The notes under the pieces were generated by a model. The model worked only from the letters and a program-made list of their open reading frames with translations, was not told the DNA's origin and did no database searches. The translations under genes were made by a program, and so were the position numbers. A stretch of DNA of 24,983 bases from Thermofontimicrobium_A sp034505795. GTDB lineage: Bacteria > Zhuqueibacterota > Zhuqueibacteria > Thermofontimicrobiales > Thermofontimicrobiaceae. The stretch's first letter is position 1. Every line of letters starts with the position of its first letter. The stretch is taken from positions 1 to 24,983 of the forward strand of contig JAPDQM010000055.1 in assembly GCA_034505795.1 (NCBI GenBank), in the 5' to 3' direction. Below, one piece after another: positions 16,698 to 23,687 of the stretch.

Positions 16698-16800
16698 TAA
16701 AAAATTTGATACAAGTTTTTCGATGTTTTAGCTTTGTGATTTGAATTTTGAAATTTGCTTGGAATTTGGGTTTTGAGGGTTGAAATTTGCATTTGTCAGG
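16690..16800 (+). repeat. Intergenic repeat, copy A (shortened)
   Basis: Shares with copies B-D the left part: TTGTCAATAAAAAA, a TTTTTCGATG block, the TTTGTGATTTGAA block and TTGGAATTTGGGTTTTG. The right part (GTGAGCTATT to GGGTAAAGATGATG) is absent. It lies between the subtilase and the first toxin gene. Boundaries are approximate. Confidence 0.7.
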
Positions 16801-16847
16801 TTACCAGGGGAATGAAGGTGAGGATTTTGCTGTGTTTCAAATTAAGT

Positions 16848-17282
16848 TCAATTAATTCCGCTCATTTCTTCTAAAGCAGCCGTAGCGCTCAAAACCCGAA
16901 ATGGCAAATCGGGAATTTCTTTCAGGAAATGACGATTCTCTGAAACAAAAGTATATACGCCCTGCTTCTCCAGATGTGCCGCAACAACGGGATCGCCCAA
17001 TTTACAGCCCAGGCGTTGAAATCGGTCGATTGATTTTATAGGTATTATTTTCCAGTCGATTCTGATGCGATCGGGATATTGATTGAACAGACCAAACAAC
17101 TCAGATACCTTATCTGGTGTTAGATTATTTTGGAGCTCACGGATGATTTGACGAGGTATATAGACATGAAGCTCGCCAATTCTCTCAAGCAACGCAACAC
17201 AAGCGGGAAAATTTGGGTCTTCACGAATGCCAAAAACATAAATATTGGTATCGAATGATATCCATTTATCGAAGATAGTCAT
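16848..17282 (-). CDS. PIN-domain toxin (VapC-like), module 1
   Basis: A 144-residue PIN-domain ribonuclease, the toxin of a type II system that cuts RNA when the antitoxin is lost. The four acidic positions are visible: D11 in SFDTNIYVFG, E49 in IIRELQNNL, D97 in LGDPVVAAH and E115 in VSENRHF, where Asp is more common. The ATG at 17282 is favoured over the upstream frame start at 17333 because it begins right at the PIN fold. A GAGGAA lies 10 nt upstream. It overlaps the antitoxin gene by 17 nt, typical of a coupled operon. Repeat copy A lies just downstream. Confidence 0.8.
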   Translation of the reverse strand: MTIFDKWISFDTNIYVFGIREDPNFPACVALLERIGELHVYIPRQIIRELQNNLTPDKVSELFGLFNQYPDRIRIDWKIIPIKSIDRFQRLGCKLGDPVVAAHLEKQGVYTFVSENRHFLKEIPDLPFRVLSATAALEEMSGIN

Positions 17283-17511
17283 CGGCAGCGACTTCCTCTC
17301 TGGTTCGAGCCAATTTAGCAAAAATCTCGTCAACCGACTGCTTCATCTTTCCTTCAGCGATCAGGCGCTGCCGAATTTTTTTTGATAGCGCTTTTAAGCC
17401 ACGGCGATAATTTAAATCAGCCAGCCTTTGAAGCAGATTCTCCTGCTGGCTTTTTTCCCAAGTGGCGATCTCGTGAGCCATTTCATCGATACGTGAGTCA
17501 ACAGTTGCCAT
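17266..17511 (-). CDS. Antitoxin of PIN module 1
   Basis: An 81-residue, helical, charged protein preceding the PIN toxin. It has no recognisable DNA-binding signature that I can name. The regular heptad-like pattern (IDEMAHEIATWEKSQQENLLQRLADL) and the short C-terminal tail EVAADDYLR fit the small antitoxins found upstream of PIN toxins. AGAGGTAAACT precedes the ATG. The repeat-borne promoter at 17547-17575 gives a leader of about 30 nt. The antitoxin call rests mainly on size, overlap and position. Confidence 0.7.
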   Translation of the reverse strand: MATVDSRIDEMAHEIATWEKSQQENLLQRLADLNYRRGLKALSKKIRQRLIAEGKMKQSVDEIFAKLARTREEVAADDYLR

Positions 17512-17546
17512 AGTTTACCTCTTGGTTTGAAAGTTTTTACAAAATT

Positions 17547-17575
17547 AATTTACAATATTTCTGGTCTATTGTCAA
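17547..17575 (-). promoter_or_regulatory. Promoter of toxin-antitoxin module 1, inside repeat copy B
   Basis: Minus strand: TTGACA (17575-17570), exactly 17 nt, TAAATT (17552-17547). The same boxes and spacing occur in copies C and D. Confidence 0.8.
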
Positions 17576-17670
17576 TAAAAAAATATATTCCATGTTTTCG
17601 ATGAGAACTTATTCGTTTGTGATGTGAAGTTTAAAATTTGTTTGGAATTTGGGTTTTGGGATTTGGAATT

Positions 17671-17769
17671 TTAGAGGGGTGAGCTATTACCAATTAACAC
17701 GCCTGGAGAATGGCACTCCTCTGCCAAGCGGCGGATAACAAGGATGTGGGTAAAGATGATGCCTGCCAA
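17671..17769 (-). other. Short reading frame conserved in repeat copy B
   Basis: Reads LAGIIFTHILVIRRLAEECH, then SPGVLIGNSSPL and stop TAA. The same frame is open in copies C and D. There is no ATG or good ribosome binding site here, so translation is doubtful; it may be a remnant. Confidence 0.3.
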
Positions 17770-17815
17770 TTGGAGAACAACTGACGTTCATTTGGAATCA
17801 GAAAATTTTATCTTA

Positions 17816-18112
17816 TTATATTCTTTTCTTCCAATATCCAGGTTTACGCTTACAATGCGCTACGGCGATAATTTGTATTCGATCCTCATTAACTAAATAA
17901 ATAATGCCATAAGGAAATCTTTTTAGAAGAAAGCGTCTTGTTCCAGTTTCATAATTTGGCCAGGTGTATGGATTCTTTTGTATGATTGATTCAGCAGATT
18001 TTACCTCAAGCAGAAATTCAAAACCTAATCCATCCCTTTTATCATCATACCATCGAACGCATTCTTGAATTTCTAACTTTGCCGACGGATGATATTCAAT
18101 TTTCCTGAGCAT
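17816..18112 (-). CDS. RelE/ParE-type toxin, module 2
   Basis: A 98-residue toxin of the RelE/ParE superfamily. The fold signature is clear: EYHPSAKLEIQECVRWYDDK at the N-terminus with the paired helices, RFLLKRFPYGIIYLVNEDRIQIIAVAH as the β-sheet core, and the family's characteristic ending CKRKPGYWKKR. Proteins with this ending are the usual partners of the small 'putative addiction module component' antitoxins, which is what precedes it. The two genes overlap by 17 nt. The cellular target (ribosome-bound mRNA or gyrase) cannot be told from the sequence. Confidence 0.92.
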   Translation of the reverse strand: MLRKIEYHPSAKLEIQECVRWYDDKRDGLGFEFLLEVKSAESIIQKNPYTWPNYETGTRRFLLKRFPYGIIYLVNEDRIQIIAVAHCKRKPGYWKKRI

Positions 18113-18338
18113 AGTTCTCTAACAGATCCTTCCACATGTCATCCGCAGCGATCATTTTTACTTTTCCTGTTCGTATTTCTTTGATCCGATTTCTAATTTC
18201 TTCTCGCCAGGCAGCATCGACCGCTTCTTGAGGCTCATCGCTTTCTTCCAGGCTCGTAATGATCCAATACGCTAACATTGCACGCTCATGCAGCGGCAGA
18301 CGCCCAACTTCCTCTTTAACATTATCGATATGCGCCAT
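18096..18338 (-). CDS. Antitoxin of module 2 (putative addiction module component family)
   Basis: An 80-residue antitoxin. LPLHERAMLAYWIITSLEE followed by AWREEIRNRIKEIRTGKVK and the end AADDMWKDLLE matches the family pattern 'L-s-x-E-R-x-x-L-A-x-x-L-l-x-S-L' then 'W-x-x-E-I-x-x-R'. It neutralises the toxin encoded downstream. GGAGAT lies just before the ATG at 18338. Transcription is expected from the repeat promoter at 18426-18454, giving an 80-nt leader. Confidence 0.9.
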   Translation of the reverse strand: MAHIDNVKEEVGRLPLHERAMLAYWIITSLEESDEPQEAVDAAWREEIRNRIKEIRTGKVKMIAADDMWKDLLENYAQEN

Positions 18339-18419
18339 TTGCTATCTCCGTACATTGTTTTCTGAAGATTGTTTTTCTACTAATGCTCTGCTCATGTTTA
18401 TTGCTATTAAAATTTTCCC

Positions 18420-18735
18420 AAATTTAATTTACAACATTTCCATTCTATTGTCAATAAAAAATTTTTAATCCATGTTTTTTCGATGAGACCTTATCCGTTT
18501 GTGATTTGATATATGTTTTTGATTTGAATTTTAGAATTTATCCGCCAGTTGTCGGACAGGTTTGGAATTTGGGTTTTGGGATCGTGCCAAAGGCAGATGC
18601 GTCCTCTGGCGCATTTGGAATTTTCGAGGGGTGAGCTATTAACTAACAAGCCTGAAGAATTGCACTCCTCTGCCAAGCGGCCGATAACAAGGATATGGGT
18701 AAAGATGATGCCCGCCAACTGGCGAGCGGATGGCG
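18420..18735 (+). repeat. Intergenic repeat, copy C (with two short insertions)
   Basis: Same order of blocks as copy B but longer. Two segments absent from B and D interrupt it: about 20 nt at 18541-18560 (TCCGCCAGTTGTCGGACAGG) and about 32 nt at 18582-18613 (contains AAAGGCAGATGCGTCCTCTG). A 3-nt deletion lies near 18642. It separates modules 2 and 3. Confidence 0.85.
18426..18454 (-). promoter_or_regulatory. Promoter of toxin-antitoxin module 2, inside repeat copy C
   Basis: Minus strand: TTGACA (18454-18449), 17 nt, TAAATT (18431-18426), identical in layout to copies B and D. Confidence 0.8.
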
Positions 18736-18754
18736 TTTGCCTGGTAGATGTCAC
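18491..18754 (-). other. Short reading frame in repeat copy C (GTG start)
   Basis: An 87-codon frame containing LAGIIFTHILVIGRLAEECN and SSGLLVNSSPLEN. It is the copy-C version of the frame in B and D, kept in phase through a 3-nt deletion and running through the second insertion. No convincing ribosome binding site; the coding status is unproven. Confidence 0.25.
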
Positions 18755-19046
18755 GTAACAGACGCTGTGCTACTCCATTCGAGCAAAAATAGGCAATGTT
18801 GGAGCTAAACGCCTCACCCGTGACACTTTCCAGTGGAGTACCCCCCTCAAAGATCCTCACGAGAGGCTCCGAGTTTCGATGATGAAGCAAAAAGTTAGCT
18901 CCGAACCACATGATAGAATAAAAATGGGCAATGGTGGAACGCTGAGCTTCAATCTTGAAGCTCAGAAGTAGGCGATTAGTTATTCTGAGAAGTTTTATGG
19001 GGAATGAATCTTGAGATTTTTCATTATTTCGATACTAAGTTTTTTG
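18736..19046. other. Gap holding a doubtful ORF and a strong hairpin
   Basis: A minus-strand frame at 18639-18911 (90 codons, ATG start, contains EGGTPLESVTGEAF and LLRDIYQANAIR) extends from this gap into repeat C. I do not recognise it. A perfect 11-bp inverted repeat lies at 18942-18952 and 18955-18965 (CTGAGCTTCAA). Part of this stretch (GGAACGCT near 18937) recurs to the right of copy D at about 20065, so the gap may be a decayed cassette. Confidence 0.35.
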
Positions 19047-19427
19047 TCAATCCCAAAAAGCTTTTATACCCTCAACGTTTTTGAATTTTTCATCACTCGA
19101 GATAATCGGAATATCGAGCCATTTTGCAGTTGAAAGGATCAGCCGATCATGTAACTCAGGAAAATGCAGATCATTTGCCACTCTTAAAATATCTGGTGTC
19201 AGATCGGCAATTTGATATAGGGAGGAAAGCTCAATGCGATTTAATGTATCTATTAAGTCAATTTTAATTCTTCGCTTTTCAGAAAGGTATAATATCTCCA
19301 TCAAACTGACTACCGAAATGACAAAAGTATTATATGCGCTATCTAAAATTTCTTGAGCTTTTTTGCCAATCTTGCCAATCTCGCTAAAATGTCGGATGAT
19401 GGTTACGGTGTCCAATAAATATTGCAT
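19047..19427 (-). CDS. PIN-domain toxin (VapC-like), module 3
   Basis: A 126-residue PIN-domain ribonuclease toxin. The acidic residues are in family positions: D6 in YLLDTVTII, E44 in VSLMEILYLSE, D94 in ELHDRLILSTA and D112 in ISSDEKF. The ending FKNVEGIKAFWD is also typical. The sequence differs clearly from the module 1 toxin and is closer to the VapC group that carries HDRxI and SSDxKF motifs. The start codon lies 2 nt after the antitoxin stop, so translation is probably coupled. Loss of the antitoxin would release RNA cleavage; the target RNA is unknown. Confidence 0.9.
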   Translation of the reverse strand: MQYLLDTVTIIRHFSEIGKIGKKAQEILDSAYNTFVISVVSLMEILYLSEKRRIKIDLIDTLNRIELSSLYQIADLTPDILRVANDLHFPELHDRLILSTAKWLDIPIISSDEKFKNVEGIKAFWD

Positions 19428-19429
19428 CG

Positions 19430-19678
19430 CTAAAAAGCCCTTTTTAAAATTGAATCGTCAAGTTCACGACGAATATCTTTTATCTCTGTTTCCAGATCAG
19501 CTATTTTTTCAAAGCCTTTATTTTTCCATATCCCCTTTAAACTGATCGGCACAGGCTTTTGGAATTCTAATTGGGCTAATAGTTTTTGGATAAAACCATC
19601 GACTTCTGCTATTTTTTGTTCAGGTAGTTTGGCAATTTTATTGATGAGCTCCATTTTTTTTGCTGCTGCTGTTGCCAT
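19430..19678 (-). CDS. Antitoxin of module 3 (VapB-like, DUF2281-type)
   Basis: An 82-residue antitoxin. It has an N-terminal helix rich in Ala and Lys, KLPEQKIAEVDGFIQKLLAQ, then the conserved toxin-binding part ISLKGIWKNKGFEKI and DLETEIKDIRRELDDSIL ending KRAF. This last pattern is common in antitoxins placed before PIN toxins. GGGAG precedes the ATG at 19678. It is expected to be transcribed from the promoter in repeat copy D, with an 80-nt leader. Confidence 0.85.
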   Translation of the reverse strand: MATAAAKKMELINKIAKLPEQKIAEVDGFIQKLLAQLEFQKPVPISLKGIWKNKGFEKIADLETEIKDIRRELDDSILKRAF

Positions 19679-19757
19679 GATAAACTCCCAATTATAACAA
19701 ATACATATTTTCTAAATTAAATGATTGAAAAAGTATAAACTAAAAAGTGACGAACTT

Positions 19758-19786
19758 AATTTACAATATTTCACCCCCAATGTCAA
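19758..19786 (-). promoter_or_regulatory. Promoter of toxin-antitoxin module 3, inside repeat copy D
   Basis: Minus strand: TTGACA (19786-19781), 17 nt, TAAATT (19763-19758). The spacer sequence differs from B and C while both boxes are unchanged, suggesting selection on the boxes. Confidence 0.8.
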
Positions 19787-19883
19787 TAAAAAAATTCAAT
19801 AGCTGTTTTTTCGATAAGGCCTTATCTATTTGTTATTTGAAGTTTAGGATTTGTTTGGAATTTGGGTTTTGGGATTTGGAATT

Positions 19884-19982
19884 TTAGAGGAGTGAGCTAT
19901 TACCAATCAACAGGCCTGGAGAATGGCAGTTCTCAGCTAAGCGGCGAATATCAAGGATATGGGTAAAGATGATTCCTGCTAA
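19884..19982 (-). other. Short reading frame conserved in repeat copy D
   Basis: Thirty-three codons: LAGIIFTHILDIRRLAENCH, then SPGLLIGNSSLL and stop TAA at the same place as in copy B. An alternative frame that is open in B and C contains a stop here. Confidence 0.3.
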
Positions 19983-19985
19983 ACA

Positions 19986-20303
19986 AAATCAGAAAATGAG
20001 TAATTAAAATTGTCACACAATAGAAGCTTGGTCTAAAATTTTCAAGAAAAAAATGGATGGTTATGGAACGCTAATCTTAATCAATTATCAATCTCGGCTG
20101 GAAATCAAAGTTAAAAAATTGCAAAATTAGAAACACTTAAGTTCGGCTAAACCGCTCTGATAAAAAATCAAAACCGAGGTTCCGATCAATTATGTAATTC
20201 AACAAAATGTAATTATTATCATTGAACGTTTGCCTCAAATATTGAGTTAAACCTTATGTTCAATTTTTGTGAGAGTCCTTTTTTCTTTATGGGAATGATT
20301 ACA
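19986..20303. other. AT-rich intergenic, presumed upstream region of the DUF4175 gene
   Basis: Very AT-rich and without a recognisable gene. A short match to the gap right of copy C occurs near 20050-20080 (AAAAATGG, then GGAACGCT). I did not find a clear promoter for the gene at 20304. Confidence 0.4.
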
Positions 20304-23300
20304 ATGAATAATTTGCAGCAAAAATATTCCAGCCTATTAAAACGAATCGCCGCTGTGCGCAATAAGGAGAAGCTCGTTTCGCTACTCAGCGGATTGATCA
20401 ATTTTATCAGCGTGGGACTGGGCGCCATTTTGTTATTTGTGTTATTGGAATACATGTTCGGTTTTAAAAGCGGCGGGAGAATCGCCCTTGATCTCATATT
20501 GATTTCGATGCTAACGGTGGCGGCGGCTTTTTGGATCGGTATCCCTGGCTGGTCGATTTTATTCAGAAAAAATCATCCCTCGGATACGGCGATTGCGCAT
20601 AAGATCGGGGATCATTTCCCTGCCATCGGGGATAAATTGGTGAATACCATCCAGGTTTTTCCGCTGCGGTTCAATAATGTGCATGGCTATTCTACGGATT
20701 TGATGGATCAGGCGTTGCTGGAGATCGATGAACAGGTCAGGGAGATCAATTTTGAGAAATCGGTTTCGACCAGGCCTGTGAAAAAGGCGGGCAAGCTGGT
20801 TGGATTTGTGGGAATGGCGTACCTTTTGGTCGTTATGTTCTTCGCTCAAAATTTTTACCAGGCAGGTTATCGGCTGCTGCATCCCAATATGGAATTCACC
20901 AAAGCGCCAGATTTTCAAATTTCGGTTGCGCCTGGTAACGTTCAGAAATTGAAAAATGAATCCATTGAGATTACGGCGAGGGTTTCGGGCAGGATGCCTG
21001 AGAAGATCAATCTCAATCTGAAAGAGGTCAACACGGACGCCGAATTCTCCCATACGGTCTATCCTGATAAGGAAAATTTGTTCAAATACAAGATCGAGCA
21101 TTTGCAGGATTCGACCGAGTATTATTTTTCGGTGGAAAATGTGACTACGCCCAAATACCTGATTTCGGTGATAGAGCTGCCGCTGGTGCGCTATCTGCAG
21201 GTCAAAGTGACGCCGCCGAATTATTCCCGCATCAGTCCCAAATTTCTGGAAGAAAATGTTGGGGACATCAACTGCCTGAAAGGCTCGTTGGTGGAGATCA
21301 ATTTACATTCCAATAAAAATCTGGCAACGGCGAAGCTGATTTTTAATAATCAAAAAGAGACCGAGCTGGAGCTCACTGCCAATCGGGCAAAGGGGGCGTT
21401 CAAAGCCGTTGCGGATGGCAGCTATCACATCGAATTGGTCGATGCGACCAATTTTCAGAGCAAGGATCCCATCGAGTATCGGATTGCCTTGATTGAGGAT
21501 ATTTCGCCGACCATCGCCATCCCGGTACCTGGCCGGGACGTGGACTTGACGGAGGATATGCGCTTGCCGCTTGCCATTGAGGCGGATGATGATTTTGGCT
21601 TTTCATCGCTGCGATTGGCATTTCAGGTCTTTCGCGCCGAGTCACCTTTTGTGGATACGTCGATACATCATCTTTCGCTTTCCTTTCCCCCAGAAGTGAA
21701 AGAGAAGCTGGTAGTGGATTACACCTGGGATTTATCGAGTTTGAATTTATTTGCTGGCGATGTGGTTCGCTACCATGCCGAGGTGTTTGACAATGATCAG
21801 GTTTCCGGTCCCAAGCTGGGCCGGAGTTCAGTTTATTCGGTACGCTTCCCATCATTGGAAGAAATTTATGCCGAGGTCAACCGCGAACAAGCTGAGACCT
21901 ACGATAGTTTTGAGAGTGTATACGAGAAAAGCAAAGATCTACAGGAGCACGTTGACAAGTTATTGCAAGAGATGAAGCAAAATCCTGAAGTGAAATGGGA
22001 GCAAAAGCAGCAAATTCAAGAGATTTTTGAGAAGCAAAAACAGATCGAAAACACCATGCAGGATATTCAACAGCAATTGGATCAAATGGTCGATCGCATG
22101 GAGAAAAATGATCTGCTCAGCCTGGAGACACTGGAGAAATATCTTGAACTGCAAAAATTGATGAATGAGTTGCTGACCGAGGAGATGAAGGCGGCGCTAA
22201 ACAAGCTGCACGAAGCCGTTCAGAAGATCGATTCGGAACAACTGCAGCAAGCGCTGGAGCAACTGCAGTTATCGCAGGAAGAGTTTCTCAAAAACATCGA
22301 AAAGTCGCTGAATCTGTTGAAGCGGCTGCACATCGAGCAAAAATTGGACGAGCTGGCAAAAAAGACCGAGGAGCTATTGCAGCAGCAGACAAATCTGAAT
22401 GCGGAGATGAAGGCTTCAATTTCGCCAGAGCAACAAGCAGCATTGGCACAAAAGCAGGGTGCAATCAAAGATCAATCGGCTGCAGTGCTTTCGGATCTCA
22501 ATCAACTGCGGCAGACTATGAATGAGTTTGCCGATATGCCCGCAGATAAAATCGACCAGGCCATCCAGCAAATGTCGCAAGAGGAGATGCTGATGCGGAT
22601 GAATCAAGCGCAGGCCAATCTTCAAAGCGGCAAATTGGCCAGCGCTCGCAGCAGCGGGCAGATGGCACAAAGTTCCCTGGCAAACTTGTCCAGCCTGCTG
22701 AATTCCGCTAAAAGCGATCTGCTGGCGGCGCAGAAGCAACAGGTGATGAATGAGTTGAAAGCCCTGTCTCATAATTTGTTGTTACTTTCAAAGCAGCAAG
22801 AAGAATTGATCAATCAAGCGCGACGGCTGGGTTACAACAGTCCGCAGATCAATGAAGTGGCCAATCGGCAGCAGGAATTGGCCAGTGCGCTGAGTCGGAC
22901 CGCTAATCGGATGGGGCAGCTTGCCGAGAAAACTTTTTTTGTAACGCCACAACTCGGCCGAGCAGTGGGACAGTCCATGCAGCAGATGCAACAGGCACTA
23001 TCGCAGTTGGAGCAGCGCAATCCCAGCCAGGCGGCGCGTTCGCAGCAGCAGGCGATGAACAGCCTGGATCGTGCAATCATGGAAATGCTCAGTTCAATGA
23101 ACAAACTGGCGGGTTCGAGTTCAGCCATGGGCCTGGAAGAGTTAATGCAACAGCTTTCGCAAATGGCCGGTCAACAGCAGGGAATCAACCAGCAGACCAT
23201 GCAATTGGGAATGGGACAGCTTTCGCTGGAGCAGCAAGCGGCGCTGGCACGACTGGCAGCCGAACAGGCCGCACTGCAAAAATCCCTGGAGCAACTGCAG

Positions 23301-23687
23301 CGGGAATTTGGCCAACGATCCGAGATTCTGGGGCGACTGGATCAATTGGGCCGGGAAATGGAAGAGGTGGTGAAAGATTTGCAGCAGAAAAAAGTCAGCC
23401 CGCGTACCATCGAGCGGCAGCAACAGATTTTGCAGCGGCTGCTGGATGCGCAAAAATCCATGCGCAAGGAGGATTACAGTCGCCGACGCAAGGCAGAGAC
23501 CGCTAAAACCTATTATGCGCGCGATCCGGGGAGTCTGCCCCAAGATCTGGGAGAAAAAAGCCTGCAAATGCAGCGGGATTTGCTCAAGGCGCTGAAGGAA
23601 GGCTATTCGCGTGATTATCAGGAGTTGATCAAGAAATATTTTGACGCATTGATGAAAGAGTCGATAGATGATGCGACGAAAAATTAG
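20304..23687 (+). CDS. DUF4175 family membrane protein with long coiled coil
   Basis: A 1,127-residue protein. Two membrane segments lie near residues 27-48 and 60-80 and a third near 165-185. A β-rich, Ig-like periplasmic region follows, with family-type phrases such as VTPPNYSRISPKFLEENVGD and IEADDDFGFSSLRLAFQV. From about residue 540 to 1060 there is an unusually Gln-, Leu- and Glu-rich coiled coil with repeated QQ runs. The C-terminus is basic (SRRRKAETAKTY) and ends in an amphipathic helix. I chose ATG 20304 because GGGA (20291-20294) lies 9 nt upstream; ATGs at 20256, 20289 and 20295 are alternatives. The function of DUF4175 is not known, and an envelope scaffold role is only inference. 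The next gene starts inside its last 20 nt, so the two form an operon. Confidence 0.85.
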   Translation: MNNLQQKYSSLLKRIAAVRNKEKLVSLLSGLINFISVGLGAILLFVLLEYMFGFKSGGRIALDLILISMLTVAAAFWIGIPGWSILFRKNHPSDTAIAHKIGDHFPAIGDKLVNTIQVFPLRFNNVHGYSTDLMDQALLEIDEQVREINFEKSVSTRPVKKAGKLVGFVGMAYLLVVMFFAQNFYQAGYRLLHPNMEFTKAPDFQISVAPGNVQKLKNESIEITARVSGRMPEKINLNLKEVNTDAEFSHTVYPDKENLFKYKIEHLQDSTEYYFSVENVTTPKYLISVIELPLVRYLQVKVTPPNYSRISPKFLEENVGDINCLKGSLVEINLHSNKNLATAKLIFNNQKETELELTANRAKGAFKAVADGSYHIELVDATNFQSKDPIEYRIALIEDISPTIAIPVPGRDVDLTEDMRLPLAIEADDDFGFSSLRLAFQVFRAESPFVDTSIHHLSLSFPPEVKEKLVVDYTWDLSSLNLFAGDVVRYHAEVFDNDQVSGPKLGRSSVYSVRFPSLEEIYAEVNREQAETYDSFESVYEKSKDLQEHVDKLLQEMKQNPEVKWEQKQQIQEIFEKQKQIENTMQDIQQQLDQMVDRMEKNDLLSLETLEKYLELQKLMNELLTEEMKAALNKLHEAVQKIDSEQLQQALEQLQLSQEEFLKNIEKSLNLLKRLHIEQKLDELAKKTEELLQQQTNLNAEMKASISPEQQAALAQKQGAIKDQSAAVLSDLNQLRQTMNEFADMPADKIDQAIQQMSQEEMLMRMNQAQANLQSGKLASARSSGQMAQSSLANLSSLLNSAKSDLLAAQKQQVMNELKALSHNLLLLSKQQEELINQARRLGYNSPQINEVANRQQELASALSRTANRMGQLAEKTFFVTPQLGRAVGQSMQQMQQALSQLEQRNPSQAARSQQQAMNSLDRAIMEMLSSMNKLAGSSSAMGLEELMQQLSQMAGQQQGINQQTMQLGMGQLSLEQQAALARLAAEQAALQKSLEQLQREFGQRSEILGRLDQLGREMEEVVKDLQQKKVSPRTIERQQQILQRLLDAQKSMRKEDYSRRRKAETAKTYYARDPGSLPQDLGEKSLQMQRDLLKALKEGYSRDYQELIKKYFDALMKESIDDATKN

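Larger units (their letters stand above)
17543..17785 (+). repeat. Intergenic repeat, copy B
   Basis: Full-length copy. Order on the plus strand: AATTTACAATATTT, TTGTCAATAAAAAA, TTTTCGATGAGA, TTTGTGATGTGAA, TTGGAATTTGGGTTTTGGGA, GGGGTGAGCTATTACCAATT, CTCCTCTGCCAAGCGG, then GGGTAAAGATGATGCCTGCC. The TGGCACTCCTCTGCCA segment can form a 5-bp hairpin. It separates toxin-antitoxin modules 1 and 2. Ends are approximate. Confidence 0.85.
19754..19985 (+). repeat. Intergenic repeat, copy D
   Basis: Full-length copy with the same block order as copy B: ACTTAATTTACAATATTTC, TGTCAATAAAAAAA, TTTTCGATAAGG, TTGGAATTTGGGTTTTGGGA, GAGTGAGCTATTACCAAT, CTAAGCGGCGAATATCAAGG, GGGTAAAGATGATTCCTGC. It forms the right edge of the toxin-antitoxin array. 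Confidence 0.85.

Noticed and set aside
16690..19985. CRISPR array
   Set aside because: The repeats are hundreds of bases long, diverged, and separated by genes; there are no short regular spacers or cas genes.
16690..19985. Integron cassette array
   Set aside because: No integrase gene and no attC-like paired inverted core sites could be seen; the shared part carries a promoter instead.
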